Positions 26,098 through 35,358 are shown, numbered from the stretch's first letter. The stretch is 64,000 nucleotides of DNA from Bacteroidales bacterium (GCA_017477245.1 JAFUWY010000014.1:30163-94162); one strand, 5' to 3'. The notes: a model not told the origin generated them from the letters alone. Numbers and translations are program-made.

Positions 26098-26955
26098 ATG
26101 GAACCACTCCAAGTACACTATTCGGACGGCGACATGGTGATCCTCGACAATCTGGCTGATTTCCAGCAGGTCGAGACCACGGAGGCCGGCATGATCCTGT
26201 CCATCATCGTCGTGGACGGGCGCCTGCGGATCGACATCGGGGGAGTCCCGACGGAAGTCCGCGCGCACGACATGCTGATCTGCCCGCCCGGGACCGTGCT
26301 GGACAACATCTTCAGCAGTCCGGACTTCCGGGGCCTGATCTTCGGCATGTCGTACGCGAAGTTCCAGAAGACGGTGGGGGCGGACGACAGTCTCTGGTCG
26401 GTGATGATGTATGCGCGCGAGCATCCCGTCTACCACATGACCGACGCCGAGATGCGCATCGGCTCGCACATTTTCCACCTTTTCCAGGAGAAGCTGTCCG
26501 GGCCCCAGGATTTCTATTACAAGGAAGTGATGCAGTCGCTGATGGTGACGGCCTTCTACGAGATCAGCGTGATCATCAAGCGCAACATGATCCCGGCCGG
26601 CTCCGGCCCGGTCCGCCAGCACGAAAGGATCTTCAAGTCCTTCCTCTCCATGCTGGCCGATTCGGACGGCCGGCGCCGGACCGTGGCCGACTACGCCCAG
26701 GCGCTCTGCATCTCGCCCAAATACCTGTCGGCCTGCGTGCGCAAGTCCAGCGGCCGCTCCGTCCTGTCGTGGATCCACGAATACACGCTGGAAGGGATCT
26801 CCCGGCAGCTGCGGGGCTCGGACCGCTCCGTCAAGGAGATCGCGGCCGACTACGGCTTCACGAGCCTCTCGGCCTTCGGCAAATTCGTCAAGACGCGCCT
26901 GGGCGCCTCCCCGAGGGATTACCGGGCGGAAAACCGGAAGAAAGAGGGGAGTTAA
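26098..26955 (+). CDS. AraC-family transcriptional regulator
   Basis: 285 residues. The N-terminal part is cupin-like (about 1-150), and the C-terminus is an AraC double helix-turn-helix (about 190-280: TVADYAQALCISPKYLSACVRK and SVKEIAADYGFTSLSAFGKFVKTRLGASPRDYR). The ATG at 26098 follows a -7 box. It is divergent from the acyl-CoA ligase gene across a gap of about 120 nt, so control of that gene is plausible but unproven. The ligand is unknown. Confidence 0.9.
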   Translation: MEPLQVHYSDGDMVILDNLADFQQVETTEAGMILSIIVVDGRLRIDIGGVPTEVRAHDMLICPPGTVLDNIFSSPDFRGLIFGMSYAKFQKTVGADDSLWSVMMYAREHPVYHMTDAEMRIGSHIFHLFQEKLSGPQDFYYKEVMQSLMVTAFYEISVIIKRNMIPAGSGPVRQHERIFKSFLSMLADSDGRRRTVADYAQALCISPKYLSACVRKSSGRSVLSWIHEYTLEGISRQLRGSDRSVKEIAADYGFTSLSAFGKFVKTRLGASPRDYRAENRKKEGS

Positions 26956-26975
26956 TGTTTTTCAAAAAAAATGTT

Positions 26976-26983
26976 TATATTTG
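26976..26983 (+). promoter_or_regulatory. -7 box of tRNA-Ala
   Basis: TATATTTG, 11 nt before the first tRNA base. Confidence 0.6.
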
Positions 26984-26994
26984 CATCCGCAAAC

Positions 26995-27067
26995 GGGGTA
27001 TTAGCTCAGTTGGTAGAGCGTTAGGTTCGCAATCTAGAGGTCAGGGGTTCGACCCCCCTATACTCCA
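26995..27067 (+). tRNA. tRNA-Ala (anticodon CGC)
   Basis: A full cloverleaf of 73 nt. The acceptor stem GGGGTAT/ATACTCC includes the alanine identity pair G3-U70. The D-arm is GCTC/GAGC, the anticodon loop TTCGCAA (anticodon CGC), the T-arm AGGGG/CCCCT with TTCGACC, and the discriminator A73. CCA is not encoded. The anticodon stem has two G-U pairs. Confidence 0.88.
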
Positions 27068-27068
27068 C

Positions 27069-27100
27069 AAAAAAGTCCGGCAAGCCTGCCGGACTTTTTT
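27069..27100 (+). terminator. Terminator of tRNA-Ala, part of a larger inverted repeat
   Basis: AAAAAAGTCCGGCA / TGCCGGACTTTTTT with loop AGCC. The flanks extend the dyad: the tRNA 3' end ATACTCCAC is mirrored by GTGGAGTAT at 27102-27110. Confidence 0.85.
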
Positions 27101-27307
27101 CGTGGAGTATCCGCTCCGCTCATACGGGGGAAAGGTTTCCCCCGCACGGCTTCGCCGTCCCCCTTCTGTCGGCCTTCGGCCTCCGACTCCTTCCGGCAAG
27201 CCTGCCGGACTTTTTTCGTGGAGTATCCGCTCCGCTCATACGGGGGAAAGGTTTCCCCCGCACGGCTTCGCCGTCCCCCTTCTGTCGGCCTTCGGCCTCC
27301 GACTCCT
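27077..27307 (+). repeat. Two tandem copies of a 116-bp unit downstream of tRNA-Ala
   Basis: Copy 1 is 27077-27192. Copy 2 is 27193-27307, identical over 115 nt as far as I can read. Each unit holds a terminator half or stem, GTGGAGTAT (complement of the tRNA 3' end), the GGGGGAAA-GGTTTCCCCC hairpin, CACGGCTTCGCCGT and GTCGGCCTTCGGCCTCCGAC. No gene is present from 27068 to 27387. Confidence 0.85.
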
Positions 27308-27375
27308 GCCCCACTGAACGATACGATCGAGGCCCGCTGTGGCCGGGAGACACGAACAACGGAGCGGAAAAATGC

Positions 27376-27383
27376 TATCTTTG
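27376..27383 (+). promoter_or_regulatory. -7 box of the DAACS symporter gene
   Basis: TATCTTTG, 4 nt before ATG 27388. Confidence 0.6.
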
Positions 27384-27387
27384 CAGT

Positions 27388-28587
27388 ATGGGGTTCTGGA
27401 AGAATTACGGATTTACGCTGGCGCTGCTGGCGGGATTGGCTGCGGGAGCCGTGTGCGGACTGGTGTGGGGAGAGGGGACGGCTGTGGTGCGGCCGGTCGG
27501 AGACGTGTTCCTGGACGTGGTGTTCGTGCTGATCGTGCCGCTGGTGGTATTCAGCATGTCGTCGGCAGCCGTCAAGGTCTGCCGCAGCGGCATGGCCTGG
27601 CGCCTGTTGGGGACGACCCTGGGCGTGTTCGTGCTGATGTCGGTCGTGGCGGCCGTCCTGACCTATGTCCTCCTGATGCTCTGGCACCCCTTCGAAGCGG
27701 CGGACCCCGCGACCTTCCTGTCCGGGCTGGAGCCCGAAGGAGGCGGCGGCCGGGTGTCGCTGAAAGCGGCCGTGGCGGCGTCGCTCCTGCCGCTGATCGG
27801 CGCCTCGGTCCTGGCAGGGGTCGTCATCGCCCTGTTCGGGGAGAAAGGCCGCCGGGTAGCGGAATTCCTCGACAAGGCCTCGGCGCTGACGGTCCGGACG
27901 ATGCAGGTGGTGATGTACGCCGCCCCCGTGTGCCTGGGCTGCTATTTCGCCTGGACGGTCGGAAGCCTGGGACGCACGGTCCTGGGCGGGTACGCGGATG
28001 CCGTGCTGGTCTACGGGGTGGCGGCCCTGGTCGTATTCTTCCTGGTCAACTCCGGCTGGGTGATGCTCTGTGGCGGGAAGAGCCGCCTCCGGAGCTACTG
28101 GCGGAGGATCGTCCCGCCGTCCCTGATGGCGGTGGCCACGGCCTCCAGCGCCGTATGCCTCCCGCTCGGCATGGCGGCCGCCACCGGCATGGGCGTCCGG
28201 CCGCTGGTCTCCGACAGCGTCATCCCGCTGGGCACCAACATCCACAAGGACGGCTCTACGATGGTCGGCGTGGTGAAGGTCGTGTTCCTGCTGGGCGTTT
28301 TCGGCGCGGCGGCGCCGACCTGGGGCGACCTGTTCCAGGTCGTGGGCGTGGGACTGCTGGTCGGCATGGTCATCGGCGCCGTCCCCACGGGCGGCATGAC
28401 CGGGGAACTGCTGGTCTGCACGCTGTTCGGCTATGCGCCGGAAATGGCCGCCATCCTGATGGTCTTCAGTACATTGATAGATATCCCGGCCACGCTGCTG
28501 AACGTAGCCGGGAATGTGGTGGCCGCCGTGCTGACGGACCGGCTGACGCCGGCGTCCGTCAGATCGAAAGGATGCTCAGGACGTTGA
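27388..28587 (+). CDS. Dicarboxylate/amino acid:cation symporter (DAACS)
   Basis: 399 residues and strongly hydrophobic. It has the glutamate-transporter fold signatures: an early helix pair with [17 protein letters not shown], the helical-hairpin region [19 protein letters not shown], and the NMDGT-like segment as [33 protein letters not shown] and the C-terminal substrate-binding helix follow. It imports a dicarboxylate or acidic/neutral amino acid with Na+ or H+. Its last 29 nt overlap the convergent pfkA gene. Confidence 0.9.
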   Translation: MGFWKNYGFTLALLAGLAAGAVCGLVWGEGTAVVRPVGDVFLDVVFVLIVPLVVFSMSSAAVKVCRSGMAWRLLGTTLGVFVLMSVVAAVLTYVLLMLWHPFEAADPATFLSGLEPEGGGGRVSLKAAVAASLLPLIGASVLAGVVIALFGEKGRRVAEFLDKASALTVRTMQVVMYAAPVCLGCYFAWTVGSLGRTVLGGYADAVLVYGVAALVVFFLVNSGWVMLCGGKSRLRSYWRRIVPPSLMAVATASSAVCLPLGMAAATGMGVRPLVSDSVIPLGTNIHKDGSTMVGVVKVVFLLGVFGAAAPTWGDLFQVVGVGLLVGMVIGAVPTGGMTGELLVCTLFGYAPEMAAILMVFSTLIDIPATLLNVAGNVVAAVLTDRLTPASVRSKGCSGR

Positions 28588-29530
28588 TGAGCTCCTTGTC
28601 GATCGGCTTGTCGTAGTGGACGGCGCGGGAGATCGGGACGTAGACGATCTGGTCGTTCTTGATGCCGACCATCACGTTGCGCTGGCCCTCCTTGAGCGCG
28701 TCGATGGCGGCGACGCCCAGCCGGCTGGCTAGGATGCGGTCCTGGGCGGTGGGGGAGCCGCCGCGCTGGAGATGTCCCAGGATGGAGACCTTCACCTTGT
28801 ATTCCGGATACTCCTGGCGGACGCGCTCGGCATAGTGCATGGCGCCGCCGTCCTTCTCGGACACGATGACGATGCTGCTGTTCTTGCTCTTGCGGATGCC
28901 GCGGCCGATGAAGGCGGCCAGCTGGTCGATGTCGGTCTGGTCCTCGGGGATGATGGCCGCCTCGGCGCCGGCGGCGATGGCGCTGTTCTGCGCCAGAAAG
29001 CCGGCGTCGCGCCCCATCACCTCCACGAAGAAGATGCGGTCGTGGCTGTTGGCCGTGTCGCGGATCTTGTCCACGCACTCCATGATGGTGTTGAGGGCGG
29101 TGTCGTAGCCGATGGTCAGGTCGGTGCCGTAGAGGTCGTTGTCGATGGTGCCGGGCAGGCCGATGACCGGGATGTCGTGTTCGCTGGCCAGCGCCTGGGC
29201 GCCGGAGAGCGAACCGTTGCCGCCGATCACCACCAGGGCGTCGATGCCGAACTTCTTGACGTTTTCGTAGGCCTTGGCGCGTCCCTCCGGGGTGCGGAAC
29301 TCCTCGCTGCGGGCCGTCTTGAGGATGGTGCCGCCGCGCTGGATGGTGTTGCTGACGCTGGAACTGGTGAACTCCTTGATGTCGCCCATGATCAGGCCTT
29401 CCCAGCCGCGGTAGATGCCGAAGACTTTCCATCCTTCGTAGATGGCGGCGCGGGTGACGGCGCGGATCGCTGCATTCATCCCAGGTGCATCTCCACCTGA
29501 GGTGAGAACTCCTATAGAATTAATTTTCAT
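28559..29530 (-). CDS. pfkA: ATP-dependent 6-phosphofructokinase
   Basis: 323 residues. The nucleotide loop is [10 protein letters not shown], and the Mg-ATP motif is GGNGSLSGA with Gly106, which favours ATP over pyrophosphate use; Asn replaces the more common Asp105. The catalytic loop [12 protein letters not shown] and fructose-6-phosphate site [12 protein letters not shown] are intact, and the [14 protein letters not shown] segment is present. It catalyses the committed step of glycolysis in the cytoplasm. The LOG-family gene lies 4 nt upstream on the same strand, so pfkA is likely second in a two-gene operon. Confidence 0.95.
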   Translation of the reverse strand: MKINSIGVLTSGGDAPGMNAAIRAVTRAAIYEGWKVFGIYRGWEGLIMGDIKEFTSSSVSNTIQRGGTILKTARSEEFRTPEGRAKAYENVKKFGIDALVVIGGNGSLSGAQALASEHDIPVIGLPGTIDNDLYGTDLTIGYDTALNTIMECVDKIRDTANSHDRIFFVEVMGRDAGFLAQNSAIAAGAEAAIIPEDQTDIDQLAAFIGRGIRKSKNSSIVIVSEKDGGAMHYAERVRQEYPEYKVKVSILGHLQRGGSPTAQDRILASRLGVAAIDALKEGQRNVMVGIKNDQIVYVPISRAVHYDKPIDKELINVLSILSI

Positions 29531-29534
29531 ACTG

Positions 29535-30449
29535 TTATTGTTTGTTTATCGAATTATCGGGGCGGAACTTCATGATCTCCTGGATCACTTCGTCCGGGTC
29601 GTCGGTCAGGGAGAGCAGGAGGTTCTTGTACTTGCCGCGGGCGACCATGTCCTCCAGGAAGGGATAGACGGGGATCTCCTCCGAGAAGAACTGCCGGCCC
29701 AGGAAGGCCATCGGGCTGGCGACGCCGCAGGTGACGTAGTGGTCCTGGGCGGCTTCCTGGAAGATCTCCTGCACCGTGCCGGCCGATCCCGGCGTGAAGA
29801 TGAGGCCGCCCACGGCGATGGAGAGGATGCTGTCCTCGCGGATGCTGTTCTCGTAGAACTTGGCGATGCGGGTGGCGAACGGCGTGGCCGGTTCGTGGCC
29901 GTAGAGCCAGGTCGGGATGCCGAGGCTCTCGCAGGCTCCCTGGGGATACCGGTACATCACCCGGAATGCGGAGCCGAGCCAGTCAGGCTCGCGGAAGGTG
30001 TCGGCTTCGTAGACGAGCTGGCGGATGGCGCCGTCAAGCTCGCTGTCCGGGCGCCCGGCCATCCAGGCGCCGAGGTGCGTCGCCTCCATGGCGCCGGGGC
30101 CGCCGCCCGAGACCATCAGCTTGCCGCGTTCGGTCAGTTGCTTGGAGATGTAGGCGACGTTGCGGAATGCGGGATCGGAGCGGCGCATGGCGTGTCCGCC
30201 CATCACGCCGACGACCTGGCCGGGATCGTAGCCCTGCAGGAAGCGGTGCATCGCCTCGCTGACGGAATGGTCGTGCAGGGTCCGGGCGAGGGTGACCTGG
30301 AAGTCGTTGCTCCGCCGGCCATGGAAGCAGTAGTCAGCGTAGGCCTGTCCGTCGTAGCAGCGGTCGTAAGACTTGCTGTCTGAAGGATCGAATCCCTCGT
30401 AGAGGGAAGCGGCGTCGTAGAGTTCGCGCCGGATCTGGTAACTATCCAT
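29535..30449 (-). CDS. LOG-family (lysine-decarboxylase-like) nucleotide hydrolase
   Basis: 304 residues of the Rossmann-like LOG/TIGR00730 superfamily. The family motifs are [11 protein letters not shown] and, in place of PGGxGTxx[15 protein letters not shown]. Members release ribose 5-phosphate from nucleoside monophosphates such as cytokinin precursors or AMP. The N-terminal 100 residues are longer than in plant LOG proteins. It is the first gene ahead of pfkA. The exact nucleotide is unknown. Confidence 0.85.
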   Translation of the reverse strand: MDSYQIRRELYDAASLYEGFDPSDSKSYDRCYDGQAYADYCFHGRRSNDFQVTLARTLHDHSVSEAMHRFLQGYDPGQVVGVMGGHAMRRSDPAFRNVAYISKQLTERGKLMVSGGGPGAMEATHLGAWMAGRPDSELDGAIRQLVYEADTFREPDWLGSAFRVMYRYPQGACESLGIPTWLYGHEPATPFATRIAKFYENSIREDSILSIAVGGLIFTPGSAGTVQEIFQEAAQDHYVTCGVASPMAFLGRQFFSEEIPVYPFLEDMVARGKYKNLLLSLTDDPDEVIQEIMKFRPDNSINKQ

Positions 30450-30647
30450 GGCTCTCAGGTTTTATCATTGCGAATATACAAAAAAAACGCGGGTTTGGGG
30501 CAGGTTGCTGTCAAGTTGGCTAAAAATCATATAATCAGTTGATAAATAATGGATAAAACATAGAAGTTAAGAGCTATAACAATTTTGTTATATCGCATGT
30601 GTGACAAAAAAATAAAGGATCCGGGGTACATCGCACGATAAAATTGC

Positions 30648-30655
30648 TATATTTG
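30648..30655 (+). promoter_or_regulatory. -7 box of the YegP-like gene
   Basis: TATATTTG, 39 nt before ATG 30695. An 18-nt palindrome (TATAACAATTTTGTTATA, 30575-30592) lies 55 nt upstream and could be an operator. Confidence 0.55.
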
Positions 30656-30694
30656 TGTTTAGCGAAAACCATTAATTTATTAAACACTGAAACA

Positions 30695-31027
30695 ATGGGA
30701 AAATTTGTTGTCTCTCTCCGCAAGAACGGCGAGTTCCAGTTTAACCTGAAGGCCACCAACGGCCAGGTCATCCTCACCAGCGAAGGCTACACCACCAAAG
30801 CCGCCTGCCTCAACGGCATCGAGTCCGTCCGCAAGAACGGCCCCATCGAGGATCGCTACGAGATCAAGGTCGCCAAGAACGGCAAGCCTTTCTTCAACCT
30901 CAAGGCTTCCAACGGCCAGGTCGTCGGCTCCAGCCAGATGTATGCCTCCGAGCGTACCATGAAGCAGGGCATCGCATCCGTGATGCGCAACGCTCCCGAG
31001 TCCCCGGTCGTCGAGGAGCTCGACTAA
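30695..31027 (+). CDS. YegP/DUF1508 family protein
   Basis: 110 residues made of two DUF1508 repeats: FVVSLRKNGEFQFNLKATNG and EIKVAKNGKPFFNLKASNG. Each has the GY/MY...K-x4-GI-x-SV(R/M)(K/R)N second half. The family forms small beta-alpha sandwich proteins of uncertain, perhaps stress-related, function. It is monocistronic, with a strong terminator 20 nt after the stop. Confidence 0.92.
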   Translation: MGKFVVSLRKNGEFQFNLKATNGQVILTSEGYTTKAACLNGIESVRKNGPIEDRYEIKVAKNGKPFFNLKASNGQVVGSSQMYASERTMKQGIASVMRNAPESPVVEELD

Positions 31028-31046
31028 TCTTGCCCGGAATCTTCAG

Positions 31047-31082
31047 GAAGCCGGATTTCCCTGCGGAAATCCGGCTTTTCTT
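31047..31082 (+). terminator. Terminator of the YegP-like gene
   Basis: A perfect 13-bp stem AAGCCGGATTTCC / GGAAATCCGGCTT with loop CTGC, followed by TTCTTT. Confidence 0.9.
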
Positions 31083-31085
31083 TCG

Positions 31086-31093
31086 TATATTTG
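31086..31093 (+). promoter_or_regulatory. -7 box of the SpoU methyltransferase gene
   Basis: TATATTTG, 6 nt before ATG 31100 and immediately after the preceding terminator. Confidence 0.6.
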
Positions 31094-31099
31094 CCCGAT

Positions 31100-31804
31100 A
31101 TGAGCATCACCCAGGCAGAAATCAAGCAGATCCGTTCGCTGCGCGAAAAGAAGTTCCGCGACGAATACGGCCTGTTTGTCGTCGAAGGGGAGAAGATGGT
31201 CCGGGAGGCGCTTGATTCCGCCTTCGAAGTGGTACGGGTCTGGCGCCGCGACGAGATCGGCGAAGCCGCCATGGCGCGGATCAGCCAGCTGTCGACGCCT
31301 TCTCCCGTGCTCGCCGTCGTGGCGCGGCCCTCGCAGGCCGCCATGCCGGATCCCGAGCCGGGGCTCTGCCTGGCGCTGGACGGCATCCGCGACCCCGGCA
31401 ACCTGGGCACGATCCTGCGCACGGCCGACTGGTTCGGCGTGCAGGCCGTCTATCTCTCGGCCGACTGCGTCGAGCCCTACAATCCCAAGGTCATCCAGTC
31501 CTCGATGGGCTCCATCTTCCGGGTCCGCACGGCGACGGCCGACCTGCCGGAGCTGGCACGCCGCTTCCGCGAAGCCGGCAGGCCCGTCTACGGCACGTTC
31601 CTGGACGGCACGGACCTGTATCGCAGGGAGCTTTCGCCCGAAGGGCTCGTCGTCATGGGCAACGAAGCCGCCGGCATCCGTCCGGAAGTGGCGGCCCAGG
31701 TCGATGCGCGTCTGCTGATCCCTTCTTTCGGCCGGTCCGGCGCCGAGTCGCTCAACGTGGCCGTCGCTACGGCCGTCACGCTTTCTGAATTCCGGAGAAG
31801 ATGA
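31100..31804 (+). CDS. TrmH/SpoU family RNA 2'-O-methyltransferase
   Basis: 234 residues. The N-terminal SpoU substrate-binding domain has KKFRDEYGLFVVEGEKMVREA. The SPOUT methylase domain has the three knot motifs: GIRDPGNLGTILRTADWFG (motif 1), VVMGNEAAGI (motif 2) and RSGAESLNVAVATAV (motif 3). It methylates ribose in rRNA or tRNA using SAM. ATG 31100 is chosen because upstream codons overlap the -7 box. Its stop overlaps the next gene's ATG as ATGA, indicating coupling. Confidence 0.93.
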   Translation: MSITQAEIKQIRSLREKKFRDEYGLFVVEGEKMVREALDSAFEVVRVWRRDEIGEAAMARISQLSTPSPVLAVVARPSQAAMPDPEPGLCLALDGIRDPGNLGTILRTADWFGVQAVYLSADCVEPYNPKVIQSSMGSIFRVRTATADLPELARRFREAGRPVYGTFLDGTDLYRRELSPEGLVVMGNEAAGIRPEVAAQVDARLLIPSFGRSGAESLNVAVATAVTLSEFRRR

Positions 31805-33966
31805 AGCGGTTCGTACTGATGCTCACCCTGTTGCTGCTCGTTATCTCATGCAGCACTACAAAGCTTCTGCCAGAGGGGGCTTACCGCCTGGCCTCCAACA
31901 AGGTGGAGTTCGCGGGCAAGGAGAAGCTCCGCGCTTCCGAAGTCTCGCCCTATATCCGCCAGCAACCGAACTCCAGCATCCTGTTCGGATGGAACCCCTT
32001 CCTCTACGTATACAACTGGTCCAACGGCAGCGGCGAGGGCATCAACCGTTTCTGGGAGAAACTGGGTGAGGCGCCCGTGGTCTTCGACCCGTCCCTGATG
32101 GAGAGCTCCCGCACCAACATCGTCAACCACCTGCGGACGCTCGGATACTACGATTCCAAGGTGGATGCGCACGTGGCGTATGCCGGCCGCCAGGCCCGGG
32201 TGAAGTACATCGTGGAGCCGGGCCACCGTTTCCGGATCGACAGCCTGGTCTTCGACGTGCCCGGCGGCACGTTCGGGGAGGAATTCCGCGCCGACAGCGC
32301 CCATGTGACGGTCAAGGTGGGGGACTTCCTCTCGGAGAAGGACCTGGAGGCCGAGACGGTGCGCGGCGCGTCCGTGTTCCGCAACCTCGGCTACTACGAC
32401 TTCAACAAGAACCATTATTTCTTCGAGGCGGACACGCTGACGGACCGGACGACGCTCTACTACCGGATCCGGGGCTACACCCGCAACGAGACCGCGGCCA
32501 GTGATGCCCCGATCCGCAAGTACCGCATCGGCAACGTGCGCATCTCGCACCCCAGCGAGATCCGCTTCCGGGAGGAGCTGCTGCGCAAGTTCAATACGAT
32601 CCGCCCGGGGGAGACCTACAGCGAGCGGATGGTCAACACGACGTACAACCGTTATTCGGCCCTCAAGGTCTTCAACAACGTCAGCATCGAGATGATGCCC
32701 ACGGACAGCACGACCGTGGACTGCGACATCCGGCTGGGCGGCTCGGACATGATGGGGTTCAAGGCCAACATGGAGGCCTCCACCAATGCCTCCGGCCTGC
32801 TCGGCTTCTCGCCGCAGATCAGCTTCTACCACAAGAACCTCTTCCACGGCGGGGAGTGGCTGAACCTCGGCTTCTCGGGCAACTGGCAGTTCATGCCCAG
32901 TTCCGGCGCCCATTCGACGGAATTCGGTATCTCCTCCAGCCTGAGCTTCCCGCGCCTGCTGGGCTATCCGATGGAGCGGATCCGCGGCGTCAACATCCCG
33001 CGCACCGAGATCTCGGCCTCGTTCAACTACCAGAACCGGCCGGAATACCGCCGCAGCCTGGCGACGCTCAACTACGGCTTCACCGGCCAGATGGGGCGCC
33101 GGGTCTTCTACCAGATCAATCCTTTCCAGTTGAACCTGGCCCGCCTCTACGCGATCAGCGAGGACTTCCAGCAGGTCATGATCGAGTATCCCTACCTGTG
33201 GGATACCTTCGAGAACCATATCGACGCCGGCGTCGGCGGGATGCTCTACTACACGACCGACGCGGACGTGGTCCCCAAGACGGCCTACCATTACGGCCGG
33301 CTCTCGCTCAACGTGTCCGGCAACCTGATCTCCCTGTTCAATTCGGTCTTGCCCCTGTCGGACGCCGGGCTCCGGCCGCAGCGCCTGCTGCTCGGACTGC
33401 CGTACAAGCAATATGTCCGCGCCGAGCTGAACCTCGGCAAGGTCTTCCGCTTCGGCTGGGAGCAGGACCAGGCCCTGGCCCTGCATCTCGTGGCCGGAGC
33501 CGGGTGGGCGTACGGCAATTCGTATGCCCTGTCGTTCGAAAGGCAGTTCTACTGCGGCGGCGCCAGCAGCATGCGCGGCTGGCAGGCCCGTACCCTGGGC
33601 CCGGGCCATGAGGCGCTCAGCTCCTTCTTCGTGCTCCCCAGCCAGACCGGCAACCTCAAGCTGGAGGCCGACATGGAGTACCGCTTCCCGTTGTTCTGGA
33701 AGCTCGAGGGAGCCCTGTTCGCCGAGGCCGGAAACGTGTGGGAGATGGGCCAGGAAGACGAACTGAGCCGCTTCAGCGTGGGCAGTATCGCCGGCGACTG
33801 GGGGCTCGGCGTCCGGGTCAACCTCGATTTCATCCTGCTCCGCATCGACGCCGGTTTCCGGGTGCATGACCCGGCCCGCGCCGCGGGCGACCGCTGGGTG
33901 GGGCCCGCGGGCTGGTTCAGGGAACGCGCCTCGGCCATCCACTTCGGCGTGGGTTATCCTTTCTGA
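31801..33966 (+). CDS. TamA/BamA-type (Omp85) outer-membrane protein with lipobox
   Basis: 721 residues. The N-terminus has a signal with lipobox VISC (C17). Residues about 25-320 form POTRA-like repeats (YRIGNVRISHPSEIRFREELL...), and residues about 330-721 a 16-strand Omp85 barrel. SSMRGW corresponds to the conserved loop-6 RGF/Y motif, and the last residue is aromatic (GYPF). Such lipidated Omp85 proteins are common in Bacteroidota and assemble or translocate outer-membrane or surface components. The ATG overlaps the preceding methyltransferase stop by 4 nt. Confidence 0.9.
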   Translation: MKRFVLMLTLLLLVISCSTTKLLPEGAYRLASNKVEFAGKEKLRASEVSPYIRQQPNSSILFGWNPFLYVYNWSNGSGEGINRFWEKLGEAPVVFDPSLMESSRTNIVNHLRTLGYYDSKVDAHVAYAGRQARVKYIVEPGHRFRIDSLVFDVPGGTFGEEFRADSAHVTVKVGDFLSEKDLEAETVRGASVFRNLGYYDFNKNHYFFEADTLTDRTTLYYRIRGYTRNETAASDAPIRKYRIGNVRISHPSEIRFREELLRKFNTIRPGETYSERMVNTTYNRYSALKVFNNVSIEMMPTDSTTVDCDIRLGGSDMMGFKANMEASTNASGLLGFSPQISFYHKNLFHGGEWLNLGFSGNWQFMPSSGAHSTEFGISSSLSFPRLLGYPMERIRGVNIPRTEISASFNYQNRPEYRRSLATLNYGFTGQMGRRVFYQINPFQLNLARLYAISEDFQQVMIEYPYLWDTFENHIDAGVGGMLYYTTDADVVPKTAYHYGRLSLNVSGNLISLFNSVLPLSDAGLRPQRLLLGLPYKQYVRAELNLGKVFRFGWEQDQALALHLVAGAGWAYGNSYALSFERQFYCGGASSMRGWQARTLGPGHEALSSFFVLPSQTGNLKLEADMEYRFPLFWKLEGALFAEAGNVWEMGQEDELSRFSVGSIAGDWGLGVRVNLDFILLRIDAGFRVHDPARAAGDRWVGPAGWFRERASAIHFGVGYPF

Positions 33967-33967
33967 C

Positions 33968-35272
33968 ATGACCAAGAAAATCATCTATCAAGCACTTCCC
34001 CGGATCTGGGGCCACGGCCGCTTCTCGGACTGGGATGCCGCCACCTTCAAGTACCTGGATACCCTGGGGGTAGACTATATCTGGTATACCGGTATCCCGC
34101 GCCATGCGACGGGCAAGGACTTCGTCAAGGGCGATCCCGGGTCGCCCTACGCCGTCACGGATTGGTACGACGTCAACCCGTACCTGGCGGATGACCCGGC
34201 GCGGCGGATGGAGGAGTTCGACGCGCTGGTGGCGCGCACCCATGCGGCCGGGTTCAAGGTCCTCATCGACTATATCCCGAACCACGTGGCGCCGGACTAT
34301 GCGGGCGCCATCCGCCGCCACGACTGGTGCGACGGCGACTGGACGGATACGCGCAAGAACGACTGGAGTGCGCCCGAGACGCGCGCGGAGATGCTGCGGA
34401 TCCTCCGTTTCTGGGCTTCCCGGGGCGTGGACGGCTTCCGCTGCGACATGGTGGAGCTGGTCCCCCCGGAGGCGTTGACGGCGCTGATTTCGGCCGTGAA
34501 GGCCGATTACCCGGACCTGCTCTTCGTGGCGGAGGTCTACCTGAAGGAGAATTACCGCCGCTATCTCGACGAGGTCGGCTTCGACCTGCTCTACGACAAG
34601 TCCGGACTCTACGATACCCTGCGGGCCGTGTGCTGCAGCGGCGCCACGGCGCGGGGCATTACCTGGAACTGGCAGTGGCTCGGGGACCTGCAGTCCCGCG
34701 TGCTGAACTTCCTGGAAAACCATGATGAGCAGCGCCTGGCCTCGCCCGAATTCCTGGGCGATGCGCGGAAGGGGCTGGCCCCGCTGGCCTGCTCGCTGCT
34801 CTTCAACACGGCTCCCTTCATGCTCTATTTCGGGCAGGAGGTGGGGGAGGATGCCCGGGAGGGCGCTGCCGGCCGGACCTCCATCTTCAACTGGTGCGAC
34901 CCTGCCTGCCTGCATGACCTCTACCGGTCCCTGCACGGCCCCGGTCGGCTCAGGCGCCCGGAAACTGCCCTGCTCAAGCGTTACCGCGAGCTGCTGAAGC
35001 ATGCCCGCCGCCCGGCCTTCACCGCCGGCGGCACCTGGGACCTGACCTATTGCAACGAGTCCGCGCCGGGCTACGACCCGGACCGCCACTTCGCCTTCGT
35101 CCGCTACGACGCCCGGGAAGCCTGGCTGGTGGCCTGCAACTTCTCCGACAGCCCGGCGACGATGCGGCTGGCGCTCCCGCCGGAGCTCCGCGCCGCCGCC
35201 CCCGCCGCCCTCCCGGAGCAAGTCACGGCCACCGTCCCACCCTTCGACGCCACCATCCTCCAGCTGCGCTAA
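33968..35272 (+). CDS. GH13 alpha-amylase family protein
   Basis: 434 residues with no signal peptide, so probably cytoplasmic. The GH13 catalytic barrel has DYIPNHV (region I), nucleophile D160 in GFRCDMVE (region II), acid/base E189 in LFVAEVY (region III) and D253 in ENHDEQR (region IV). A small C-terminal beta-domain follows. It would act on alpha-glucans or maltodextrins; fine specificity is unknown. It starts 1 nt after the Omp85 stop. Two hairpins follow the gene. Confidence 0.92.
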   Translation: MTKKIIYQALPRIWGHGRFSDWDAATFKYLDTLGVDYIWYTGIPRHATGKDFVKGDPGSPYAVTDWYDVNPYLADDPARRMEEFDALVARTHAAGFKVLIDYIPNHVAPDYAGAIRRHDWCDGDWTDTRKNDWSAPETRAEMLRILRFWASRGVDGFRCDMVELVPPEALTALISAVKADYPDLLFVAEVYLKENYRRYLDEVGFDLLYDKSGLYDTLRAVCCSGATARGITWNWQWLGDLQSRVLNFLENHDEQRLASPEFLGDARKGLAPLACSLLFNTAPFMLYFGQEVGEDAREGAAGRTSIFNWCDPACLHDLYRSLHGPGRLRRPETALLKRYRELLKHARRPAFTAGGTWDLTYCNESAPGYDPDRHFAFVRYDAREAWLVACNFSDSPATMRLALPPELRAAAPAALPEQVTATVPPFDATILQLR

Positions 35273-35299
35273 TGCTATTATTCTCTGCGAGCCGGTAAA

Positions 35300-35358
35300 G
35301 GGAAGGTGCTGTTGCCGGGCAGGCATTTTGCTGCCTGCACGGTAACAGTCACCTTCCC
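35300..35358. repeat. Long imperfect hairpin after the GH13 gene
   Basis: GGGAAGGTG pairs with CACCTTCCC, CTGTTGCC with GGTAACAG (one wobble) and GCAGGC with GCCTGC, giving a stem of about 24 bp. It has no T-tract. Confidence 0.6.

Noticed and set aside
27077-27307. CRISPR-like repeat
   Set aside because: Only two directly adjoining 116-bp copies without spacers, and no cas genes nearby.
26995-27307. Integrated island at the tRNA gene
   Set aside because: No integrase or island genes lie downstream; the DAACS gene follows at once. Only a scar or repeat can be argued.
28559-29530. Pyrophosphate-dependent phosphofructokinase
   Set aside because: GGNGS and PGTIDND carry the Gly residues of ATP-dependent enzymes; PPi-dependent ones have GGDDS-like and PKTIDND motifs.
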